This document shows, piece after piece, positions 7,057-14,922 of a stretch of 54,700 nucleotides of DNA. Below the pieces are notes generated by a model. That model had not been told where the DNA came from and did not search any database. It was given only the letters and a program-made list of their open reading frames with translations. The position numbers and the translations under genes were made by a program. The stretch covers positions 1 to 54,700 of the forward strand of contig JAEWCC010000026.1 in the NCBI GenBank assembly GCA_023390815.1, in the 5' to 3' direction. Origin of the DNA: Bacillota bacterium. GTDB taxonomy: Bacteria; Bacillota; Clostridia; Christensenellales; SZUA-584. Within the stretch, counting starts at the first letter, position 1. Each line of letters begins with the position of its first letter.

Positions 7057-8259
7057 ATGGACTTTTCTTTGATCAAAAAGGCGGCGGGCGAATATGAAGC
7101 GTCCATGGTAAAGTTTTTAAGAGACCTCATCGCGATTCCAGGTGAGAGCGCGGGCGAAGAAAAGGTAGTGCAGCGCATCAAGCAGGAGATGGAAGCGGTT
7201 GGGTTTGACAAAGTCGAGATCGACAAGCAGGGCAACATTTTAGGGTACATGGGCACCGGCGAGAAGATTATCGCATACGACGCGCATATCGATACCGTGG
7301 GTATCGGCAACATCGCCAACTGGAAGTTCGACCCGTATCAGGGGTATGAGACGGACGAAGAAGTCGGCGGGCGCGGCGCTTCCGACCAGCTGGGCGGCAT
7401 CGTGAGCGCGGTATACGGCGCGAAGATCATGAAGGATCAGGGCTTGCTGGCGGGTTACACCGTACTGGTTACGGGCACGGTGCAGGAGGAAGACTGCGAC
7501 GGCCTTTGCTGGCAGTACATCATCAATGAAGACAAGGTGCGCCCGGAGTTCGTGGTCATCACCGAGCCGACGGACGGCCATATTTACCGCGGACAGCGCG
7601 GCCGTATGGAGATCCGTGTGGACGTCAAGGGCATCTCATGCCACGGCAGCGCTCCGGAGCGCGGCGACAACGCGATATACAAGATGGGCGAGATACTGGC
7701 GGAAGTCAAGGAGCTCAACAACCGGCTGCACTTCGACCCGTTCCTCGGCAAAGGTACGCTGGCCGTTTCCGAGATATTCTTCACATCGCCGTCGCGCTGT
7801 GCCGTAGCGGACAGCTGCGCGATTTCGATCGACCGCCGTTTGACGGACGGCGAGACGTATGAGTCCGCACTGGACGAGATCAGGGCACTGCCGTCCGTGA
7901 AGAAATATGAAGCCGTCGTGTCGATGTACAAATACGACAGACCGGCCTACACCGGCCTGGTGTATCCCACGGATTGCTACTTCCCGACATGGGTATCTCC
8001 GGCGGATCATGTGACAACGCTTTCGATGGTAGAAGCCTTTGAGGGTATGTATGGTACGCCCGTGGTCGATAAATGGACGTTCTCGACCAATGGCGTGTCC
8101 ATCATGGGCCGGTACGGCATCCCGTGCATTGGGTTCGGCCCCGGCAAGGAAGCGCAGGCGCATGCGCCCAACGAGAAGACCTGGAAGGCGGACCTCGTGA
8201 AGTGCGCGGCTGTTTACGCGGCGCTGCCTGAGTGCTACAGCAAAAGAGACAATCGATAA
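7057..8259 (+). CDS. ygeY: YgeY, M20-family selenium-metabolism-linked hydrolase
   Basis: A 400-residue zinc metallopeptidase-like amidohydrolase of the M20 family. AYDAHIDTVG carries the first metal ligands, GGRGASDQ the bridging aspartate, and EEDCDG the catalytic glutamate pair. The YgeY subfamily is tied to selenium-dependent purine-breakdown clusters and probably cleaves an amide in an opened purine product. Its exact substrate is not established here. It is the first gene of the long operon. ATG 7057 follows AAAGGA by eight bases, and ygeW follows after 21 bases. A dapE/argE-like desuccinylase is the main alternative, but the company of ygeW, arcC and ssnA makes YgeY the better call. 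Confidence 0.9.
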   Translation: MDFSLIKKAAGEYEASMVKFLRDLIAIPGESAGEEKVVQRIKQEMEAVGFDKVEIDKQGNILGYMGTGEKIIAYDAHIDTVGIGNIANWKFDPYQGYETDEEVGGRGASDQLGGIVSAVYGAKIMKDQGLLAGYTVLVTGTVQEEDCDGLCWQYIINEDKVRPEFVVITEPTDGHIYRGQRGRMEIRVDVKGISCHGSAPERGDNAIYKMGEILAEVKELNNRLHFDPFLGKGTLAVSEIFFTSPSRCAVADSCAISIDRRLTDGETYESALDEIRALPSVKKYEAVVSMYKYDRPAYTGLVYPTDCYFPTWVSPADHVTTLSMVEAFEGMYGTPVVDKWTFSTNGVSIMGRYGIPCIGFGPGKEAQAHAPNEKTWKADLVKCAAVYAALPECYSKRDNR

Positions 8260-8280
8260 CGAAATTGGAGGAATGGCATA

Positions 8281-9474
8281 ATGAGTGATATGAATAAGCT
8301 GATAGAGATCATCAACGGGCTGAACCTGAAGGATATGTACAATAACGACTTTCTGCTGACCTGGGAAAAGACGGACGACGAGATTCAGGGCGTCTTTCAG
8401 GTGGCGGAGCTGCTGAGGAAAATGCGGGAGAACAATATCTCCACGCGAATTTTTGACAGCGGGCTTGCGATTTCACTGTTCCGTGACAATTCCACGCGCA
8501 CGCGGTTCAGCTTTGCGAGCGCCTGCAACCTGCTGGGCCTCACGGTTCAGGATTTTGACGAAGGCAAATCGCAGATTGCACACGGAGAGACCGTCCGCGA
8601 AACGGCCAACATGATCTCGTTTATGGCGGACGTCATCGGCATCCGCGACGACATGTACATCGGTAAGGGCAACACCTATATGCGCAACGTGTCCAGCTAC
8701 GTGCAGCAGGGCCATGAGGACGGCGTACTGGAGCAGCGCCCGACTTTGGTGAATTTGCAGTGCGATATCGATCATCCCACGCAGGCGATGGCGGATATGC
8801 TGCACATTATCAAGCATTTCGGCGGCGTGGAGAACCTGAAGGGCAAGAAGATCGCCATGACATGGGCTTACTCGCCGTCTTACGGCAAGCCGCTGTCCGT
8901 GCCGCAGGGCGTGATCGGTCTGATGTCCCGCTTCGGCATGGACGTTACGCTGGCGCATCCGGAAGGCTACGAAGTGATGGGCGAGGTCGAAGAGGTGGCG
9001 AGAAAGAACGCGGCGGCCTCGGGCGGCAGCTTCACCAAGACCAACAGCATGCAGGAAGCTTTTAAAGACGCGGACATCGTCTATCCCAAGAGCTGGGCAC
9101 CCTATGCGGCGATGGAGAAGCGGACGGATATGTACGGCAACGGCGACTTCGACGGCATCAAGGCGCTGGAGAAGGAACTGCTCGCGCACAACGCGCTGCA
9201 TAAGGACTGGGAATGCACCGAGGCGATGATGAGCCTGACCAAAAACAAGGAAGCCCTTTATCTGCACTGCCTGCCGGCGGACATCACCGACGTGTCGTGC
9301 GCGCAGGGCGAAGTGGCAGCAAGCGTGTTCGACCGTTACCGCGTGCCGCTCTATAAGGAAGCGGGCAACAAGCCGTATATCATTGCCGCAATGATCCTGC
9401 TGAGCAAAGTAAAAAATCCGGGTGCGACGCTGCAAGGTCTGATCGACAAGGCGTCTCCGAGATGGATTGGATGA
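8281..9474 (+). CDS. ygeW: YgeW, knotted carbamoyltransferase
   Basis: A 397-residue transcarbamylase with the carbamoyl-phosphate loop FRDNSTRTRF near residues 67-77 and HCLPAD near 335. Its length and sequence fit the knotted YgeW group rather than ornithine or aspartate transcarbamylase. The true acceptor of YgeW is not settled. In this setting the enzyme is expected to run backward, passing a carbamoyl group from a ureido compound to phosphate, with the next gene (carbamate kinase) making ATP. A strong ribosome binding site (GGAGG) precedes ATG 8281. Confidence 0.9.
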   Translation: MSDMNKLIEIINGLNLKDMYNNDFLLTWEKTDDEIQGVFQVAELLRKMRENNISTRIFDSGLAISLFRDNSTRTRFSFASACNLLGLTVQDFDEGKSQIAHGETVRETANMISFMADVIGIRDDMYIGKGNTYMRNVSSYVQQGHEDGVLEQRPTLVNLQCDIDHPTQAMADMLHIIKHFGGVENLKGKKIAMTWAYSPSYGKPLSVPQGVIGLMSRFGMDVTLAHPEGYEVMGEVEEVARKNAAASGGSFTKTNSMQEAFKDADIVYPKSWAPYAAMEKRTDMYGNGDFDGIKALEKELLAHNALHKDWECTEAMMSLTKNKEALYLHCLPADITDVSCAQGEVAASVFDRYRVPLYKEAGNKPYIIAAMILLSKVKNPGATLQGLIDKASPRWIG

Positions 9475-9478
9475 TAGC

Positions 9479-10405
9479 GTGAATAAGCGAATTGTGATTG
9501 CCCTCGGCGGTAACGCGCTGGGGGAAACCCTTTCGGAGCAGATGGTGGCCATCCGCAACACGAGCAAGAAAATCGTCGAACTCGTGAAGGAGGGCTACCA
9601 GATCGTGCTCACGCATGGCAACGGCCCGCAGGTAGGGCTGATGACCGATTGCTTTGATACCTATAAGATCGACCATAACATCGACCGATTTACGATGTCG
9701 GTGTGCGTCAGCATCACGCAGGGGTATATCGGGTACGACCTGCAGAACATGCTGCGCGAAGAGCTGCTGAATCAGGGGCTGAATATTCCGGTGTCCACGG
9801 TGATCACGCAGGTGATCGTGGACCCGGACGATCCGGCTTTTCAGGAACCCACCAAACCGATCGGTTTGTTCCTCACCGATGAGCAAGCCGAAAAGCGGCG
9901 CCAGATGGGCGAAGCGCTCGCGCATTTCCCCAAAGGCTGGCGGCAGGTGGTGGCTTCGCCGGAACCGCAGCACATCGTGGAAATTGAGACGGTCCGCGTG
10001 CTGCTGGAAGCGGGGCAGGTCGCGATTGCGTGCGGCGGCGGCGGAATCCCCGTCCGGCAGATCGGCAACCGGCTGAAAGGCGTGGAGGCCATCATCGATA
10101 AAGACTTCACCAGCGCCAAGCTCGCGCATTTGATCGACGCGGACTATTTTGTTATACTGACGGCAGTGGAACAGGTCGCGCTCAATTTCGGCAAGGAAAA
10201 CGAACAGTGGCTGAGCAGCCTGACGCTGGAGCAGGCGCAGAAATACATCGATGAAGGCCATTTTGGCAAGGGCTCGATGCTGCCCAAGGTGAAGGCCGCG
10301 ATGCGCGTGGTACAGGAAAAGCCGTCGTGCAAGGCGCTGATCACATCGCTCGATAAGCTGATGGATGGCCTTCAAGGCAAGACCGGCACGGTAATCGTGC
10401 CGTAA
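9479..10405 (+). CDS. arcC: Carbamate kinase (YqeA/ArcC type)
   Basis: A 308-residue amino-acid-kinase-fold protein with NKRIVIALGGNALG at the start, THGNGPQVG and CGGGGIPV. Carbamate kinase converts carbamoyl phosphate and ADP into ATP, carbon dioxide and ammonia. It sits directly after ygeW, so ATP from ureido cleavage is the expected role. I chose GTG 9479, which gives the family's usual N-terminus and begins five bases after the ygeW stop. A TTG at 9467 would overlap ygeW by eight bases. Either start implies translational coupling. Corresponds to E. coli yqeA in the equivalent cluster. Confidence 0.9.
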   Translation: MNKRIVIALGGNALGETLSEQMVAIRNTSKKIVELVKEGYQIVLTHGNGPQVGLMTDCFDTYKIDHNIDRFTMSVCVSITQGYIGYDLQNMLREELLNQGLNIPVSTVITQVIVDPDDPAFQEPTKPIGLFLTDEQAEKRRQMGEALAHFPKGWRQVVASPEPQHIVEIETVRVLLEAGQVAIACGGGGIPVRQIGNRLKGVEAIIDKDFTSAKLAHLIDADYFVILTAVEQVALNFGKENEQWLSSLTLEQAQKYIDEGHFGKGSMLPKVKAAMRVVQEKPSCKALITSLDKLMDGLQGKTGTVIVP

Positions 10406-10425
10406 CGGACAGAAAGGAAACGGCA

Positions 10426-11751
10426 ATGATATTGATCGGCAACGGAGTGCTCATCACCCAGAACGGGACAAACCCCATCCTCCATAACGGGTGCGTGGCG
10501 GTGGACGGAAACGTGATCGCGGATTACGGCGATACGCGGGAGATGAAGAACAAGTATCCGCAAGGCGAGTATTATGACGCGCGCGGCGGTGTCATCATGC
10601 CGGGGCTGATCAATACCCACGGCCATATCTACAGCGCGTTCGCGCGCGGCATGTCGCTGAAAGACAGCAAGGTGTCCAAAAACTTCACGCAGATACTGGA
10701 GAACCTGTGGTGGCGGCTCGACCGCGCGCTGGACCTGCCGGAGATCGAATACAGCGCATACACCACGTACATCGACGGCATCAGAAACGGCGTGACCACG
10801 GTGTTCGACCACCACGCCAGCGCGGGGCACGTGAAGGACAGTTTGTTTACCATCGCCGAGGTGGCGGAAACGCTCGGCGTGCGCACGTCGCTGTGTTACG
10901 AGGTGTCCGACCGGGACGGCGAGAAAATTGCGGGCGAGGGCATCCGAGAGAACGCGGACTTCATCGCGTACGCAAACAAGCAGAGCAGCGACATGGTCAA
11001 GGGCTTGTTCGGCCTGCATGCCTCGTTCACGCTCTCGGAAGCGACGCTGGACAAATGCGTCACGGCGGCAAACGGCGCAGGCTTTCACGTGCATACGGCC
11101 GAGGGTATCGACGACCTGTACGACAGCCTGAAGAAATATGGCAAGCGCGTAGTAGAGCGCCTGAACGACGCCGCGATCCTGGGTCCGCAAAGCATCGCGG
11201 TGCACTGCATCCACATCAATGCGCGCGAGATGGATATACTCAAAGACACGGATACCGTCATGGTGCACAACCCGGAGTCCAACATGGGCAACGCGGTGGG
11301 GTATTCGGCGGCGCTCCACATGATGGAGAAGGGCATTCTGGTGGGTCTCGGCACAGACGGCTACACCACCGACATGCTGGAGTCCTTCAAGGTAGCCAAC
11401 ATCCTGCACAAGCACAATTTGGGCGACCCCAGCGTGGGCTGGGGCGAGAGCGCGCAGATGCTGCTGCAAAGCAACGGCAAAATCTGCGCCCGCCATTTCA
11501 ATAAACCGCTGGGCGTGATCGACAAAGGTGCCTTTGCTGATATCATCGTGGTGGACTACGATTCACCCACGCCCATCACTGCGGGCAATACTTCTTCGCA
11601 CATCCTGTTCGGCATGATGGGCCGCAGCGTGCGCTCCACGATGATCAATGGACGCTTTGTAATGAAAGACCGCGAATTGTTCACGGCGGATGAAAAAGAA
11701 GTTTACAGCAAATCCCGTGAGCTGGCGGAGAAGTTCTGGGAGAGAGCATAA
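10426..11751 (+). CDS. ssnA: SsnA, putative amidohydrolase of the purine cluster
   Basis: A 441-residue metal-dependent amidohydrolase. Metal ligands appear in PGLINTHGHIYSAF, HVHTAEG, AVHCIHIN and GLGTDGYTTDM. It matches the SsnA subfamily linked to selenium-dependent hydroxylases, related to chlorohydrolases and guanine deaminase. The reaction is presumed to be hydrolytic deamination or ring opening of a purine-derived compound. AAAGGA lies before ATG 10426, and arcC ends 20 bases upstream. It differs from the guanine-deaminase-like and 8-oxoguanine-deaminase-like genes at 43.0-45.7 kb, which carry their own signature motifs. Confidence 0.88.
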   Translation: MILIGNGVLITQNGTNPILHNGCVAVDGNVIADYGDTREMKNKYPQGEYYDARGGVIMPGLINTHGHIYSAFARGMSLKDSKVSKNFTQILENLWWRLDRALDLPEIEYSAYTTYIDGIRNGVTTVFDHHASAGHVKDSLFTIAEVAETLGVRTSLCYEVSDRDGEKIAGEGIRENADFIAYANKQSSDMVKGLFGLHASFTLSEATLDKCVTAANGAGFHVHTAEGIDDLYDSLKKYGKRVVERLNDAAILGPQSIAVHCIHINAREMDILKDTDTVMVHNPESNMGNAVGYSAALHMMEKGILVGLGTDGYTTDMLESFKVANILHKHNLGDPSVGWGESAQMLLQSNGKICARHFNKPLGVIDKGAFADIIVVDYDSPTPITAGNTSSHILFGMMGRSVRSTMINGRFVMKDRELFTADEKEVYSKSRELAEKFWERA

Positions 11752-11906
11752 TCGTCTTCATGGTTTAACCATGAACGCACGAAACGAATATTCTGACGGG
11801 CGGGACTGAGACCCCCCTGTACGGCATGAAGAAACTGCAGGGGAGGGTAAGTGCCCTAGAGGGTATCCATCCACTCCCGCAAAACGACTTTGAAGAGGAG
11901 AGCGAA
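11752..11906 (+). other. Structured intercistronic gap between ssnA and ygfK
   Basis: This is the largest gap inside the operon. It carries a small dyad (ATGGTTTAACCAT near 11760) and GC hairpins: CCCCTG pairing with CAGGGG (about 11815-11846), then AGGG/CCCT and GGGAG/CTCCC (about 11843-11880). A frame open from 11826 joins ygfK but has no ribosome binding site. The gap may set the relative level of ygfK by processing or controlled translation. Confidence 0.35.
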
Positions 11907-14900
11907 ATGAGCGAGATCATGACGCCAATGCCTTTTGAACAGCTGATGCGCTGGATGATGGCGGAATACCGCGGCAAGAACAGCGTGTTCGGCGTACATA
12001 AAAACAAGTTCTACCGCAATCAGTCCGGCCGTAAGGCGACGGTGCTGGGGCAGGAGCTGGGCAGCCCGCTTGGGCCCGCGGCAGGCCCCAATACGCAGCT
12101 GGCACAGAACCTGCTCGCATCCTACGTTTCCGGTCTGCGCTTCATGGAGCTGAAAACGGTGCAGACGATGGACGGCGAGGACCTGCGCAAGTGCATCGCG
12201 CGCCCGTGCATCAATGCACAGGACGAGGGCTACAACGTCGAATGGTCCACCGAATTAACCGTGCAGGAGGCCTTTGAGGAGTACGTTAAAGGCTGGTTCG
12301 CCGTCCATGTGGCAATGAAGGAATTCGGCCTCGCGGAAAAGCCGGACGTGATGTTCAACATGAGCGTGGGTTACGACTTTACCGGCATCACCTCCGAGAA
12401 GATCGACAGCTATATCAACAATCTGCGGGACGCGTCCGGCACGGATGTGTTCAAAGCCTGCCGCGCGTGGCTGCTTAATAATCTCGATTTATTCGGGAAC
12501 TTGACGGCGGCGGATATCGAGGCGATTCCCGCCTGCGTGTCGTCGTCCATCACGCTGTCTACATTGCACGGCTGCCCGCCGGAAGAGATCGAGAAGATCG
12601 CGCATTACTTCCTCACCGTAAAGCGGATGGATACTTTCGTGAAGGTGAACCCCACGCTGCTGGGCTACGACTTCGTGCGCGATATCCTGAATAAATTGGG
12701 CTACGGCTACGTCACCTTCGATACGCGGCACTTCGAGCAGGACTTGAAGTTCCCCGACGCGGTGGCGCTGATTAAGCGGCTGATGGACACGGCGAAGGGG
12801 CTGGGCCTGAGCTTCGGCGTAAAGGTCACCAACACGTTCCCGGTCATGATCAAAGACAGGGAGCTGCCCGGCGAGTTCATGTACATGTCGGGACGGGCTC
12901 TGTTCCCGATCAGTATCAACGTGGCGCGCAAGCTCAGCAACCACTTTAACGGCGCACTGCCCATCTCGTTTTCGGGCGGCGCGGACGCGTTCAACGTGGA
13001 GCGCATATTGAAAACGGGCATCAAGCCTGTGACGTTTGCGACCACGATATTGAAACCGGGCGGCTACATGCGTTCCAAGCAGCTCAGTGAAAAGGCCGAG
13101 CGGGCAAACTATGAGGGAACCGGTATCGACGTGGCGGCGCTCAATGAACTGGCCGACAGCGTGCTGACCGATAAGCATATCATGAAGGACGCGCGTGAGG
13201 TGAAGTCGCGCAAGACGGACTCCAACCTGCCGTTGTTTGAATGTTTCAAAGCGCCGTGCAAACAGGGCGGCTGCCCCATCGAGCAGCAGATACCCGAGTA
13301 TCTGCAGTGCGTCGCGCGCGGTGACTACGGCAAAGCGTTTGAGATCATCGTGATCGACAATGCCGTGCCCGCGGTAACGGGCGAGATATGCAGCCACGTA
13401 TGCCAGACCAAGTGCACGCGCATCGACTACGACGAACCGCTGCAGATTCGGCAGGCCAAGAGACTGGCTTCGCAGAACGCGCAGCAGCAATACATAGACG
13501 GCATCGTGCCCGCCCCGCTGCGGACGGACAAAAGGGTGGCGGTGATCGGCGCGGGGCCGGGCGGCATCGCGGCGGGCGTGTACCTGCGGCGCAACGGCGT
13601 GGACGTGACGGTATTCGACCGGCGCGAGAAGCCGATGGGCGTGGTACAGTACCTGATTCCCGAGTTCCGCGTATCGCAGGCCGCGATCGACCTCGACTAT
13701 CAGATGGCGGTGAAGACGGGCGTCCGATTCCGCTTCGGTGTGACGGACACCGATGTGGCTCGGCTGAAAAAGGAATACGACTTTGTCATCATCGCGACGG
13801 GCGCATGGAAGGAAGGGGCTTGCCCCGTGGAGCGCGGCGGCGAGAACACCATCGACGCGCTGGACTTCCTCGAACGATCCAAGAACGCGAACTGCAAGCT
13901 GGACCTTGGCAAAGCGGTGGCGGTGATTGGCGGCGGCGACGTGGCGATGGACTGTGCCCGGGCTGCGCTGCGCGCCAACGGTTCGCCCAAGGTGAGCATT
14001 GTTTACCGGCGTACGCGCGAATTCATGCCCGCAGAGCCGGAAGAAATTCGTCTGGCGCTGGCCGACGGCGTGGAGTTCATGGAGCTGCTGGCTCCCGTGG
14101 CGTATGAGAACGGCCTGCTGACCGTGGAGGTCATGAAACTGGGCGAGCGGGGCGCGGACGGACGCCGCGGCGTCGAGCCGACTGGCAAGATGAAGCAGCT
14201 GCCCTTCGATACCGTGATCAGCGCGGTGGGCGCGCGCGTGGACACGGAGTTCTTCTCCTGCAGCGCCATCGACCAGAACAAACGCGGCTATGCCGCCGTC
14301 AGCGAGCAGAGCTGTGAGACCAATTTAGATGGCGTTTACGTCGCGGGCGACTGCCGCCGGGGCGCTTCCACCATCGTGGAAGCCATGGCGGACAGCAAGC
14401 GCATCACCAAGGACATACTGGGCAAGCTGGGCCTTTCGCACGACTTTGTGCGCGTGTCCCGCCCGGCGGAGCCTGAGATCATACGGAGTAATCGCGGTGT
14501 GCTTGCGGAGAGCCTGCAAGATTCCAGCGACGCCGAGCGCTGCCTAAACTGCGATGCGGTGTGCGAGGTATGCTGCGAGGTATGCCCCAACCGCGCCAAC
14601 ATCGGCGTGACCGTAGCCGGACGCCCGCAGATCGTGCATGTGGACGGCATGTGCAACGAGTGCGGCAACTGCGGCTTCTTCTGTCCGTACACGGGCCTGC
14701 CGTACAAGGATAAGTTCACGCTGTTCTGGAGCGAAGAAGGCTTCCAAGACAGTACCAACAAGGGCGTGTTGTTCGAGGCGGACGGAACGGTGATGGTCCG
14801 CGATGAAAACGGTACGGAATTCAGGTGTGGAATGGATGACGCGCGATTGTCGAGCGACTTCAGCGCGTTCATCAGAACGATCAGTGAAGACTACGGATAT

Positions 14901-14912
14901 TTAATCCCGTAA
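11907..14912 (+). CDS. ygfK: YgfK, putative selenate reductase-type / reductive purine-cluster flavoprotein
   Basis: A 1001-residue multidomain redox protein. The N-terminal third resembles a dihydroorotate/dihydropyrimidine-dehydrogenase barrel (LGSPLGPAAGPNTQLA, KVNPTLLGYD). The middle resembles the glutamate-synthase small subunit, with cluster cysteines (CKQGGCP, CSHVCQTKC), an FAD site (VIGAGPGGIAAG) and an NAD(P)H site (AVIGGGDVAMD). The C-terminus has ferredoxin-like cysteines (CNECGNCGFFCP). Once annotated as a selenate reductase subunit, YgfK is now better viewed as a reductase in anaerobic purine/urate breakdown. I chose ATG 11907 (MSEIMTPMPFEQL, preceded by GAGGAGAG) because it matches the family's N-terminus. 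xdhD follows after ten bases. Confidence 0.9.
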   Translation: MSEIMTPMPFEQLMRWMMAEYRGKNSVFGVHKNKFYRNQSGRKATVLGQELGSPLGPAAGPNTQLAQNLLASYVSGLRFMELKTVQTMDGEDLRKCIARPCINAQDEGYNVEWSTELTVQEAFEEYVKGWFAVHVAMKEFGLAEKPDVMFNMSVGYDFTGITSEKIDSYINNLRDASGTDVFKACRAWLLNNLDLFGNLTAADIEAIPACVSSSITLSTLHGCPPEEIEKIAHYFLTVKRMDTFVKVNPTLLGYDFVRDILNKLGYGYVTFDTRHFEQDLKFPDAVALIKRLMDTAKGLGLSFGVKVTNTFPVMIKDRELPGEFMYMSGRALFPISINVARKLSNHFNGALPISFSGGADAFNVERILKTGIKPVTFATTILKPGGYMRSKQLSEKAERANYEGTGIDVAALNELADSVLTDKHIMKDAREVKSRKTDSNLPLFECFKAPCKQGGCPIEQQIPEYLQCVARGDYGKAFEIIVIDNAVPAVTGEICSHVCQTKCTRIDYDEPLQIRQAKRLASQNAQQQYIDGIVPAPLRTDKRVAVIGAGPGGIAAGVYLRRNGVDVTVFDRREKPMGVVQYLIPEFRVSQAAIDLDYQMAVKTGVRFRFGVTDTDVARLKKEYDFVIIATGAWKEGACPVERGGENTIDALDFLERSKNANCKLDLGKAVAVIGGGDVAMDCARAALRANGSPKVSIVYRRTREFMPAEPEEIRLALADGVEFMELLAPVAYENGLLTVEVMKLGERGADGRRGVEPTGKMKQLPFDTVISAVGARVDTEFFSCSAIDQNKRGYAAVSEQSCETNLDGVYVAGDCRRGASTIVEAMADSKRITKDILGKLGLSHDFVRVSRPAEPEIIRSNRGVLAESLQDSSDAERCLNCDAVCEVCCEVCPNRANIGVTVAGRPQIVHVDGMCNECGNCGFFCPYTGLPYKDKFTLFWSEEGFQDSTNKGVLFEADGTVMVRDENGTEFRCGMDDARLSSDFSAFIRTISEDYGYLIP

Positions 14913-14922
14913 GGAGGAAGCA

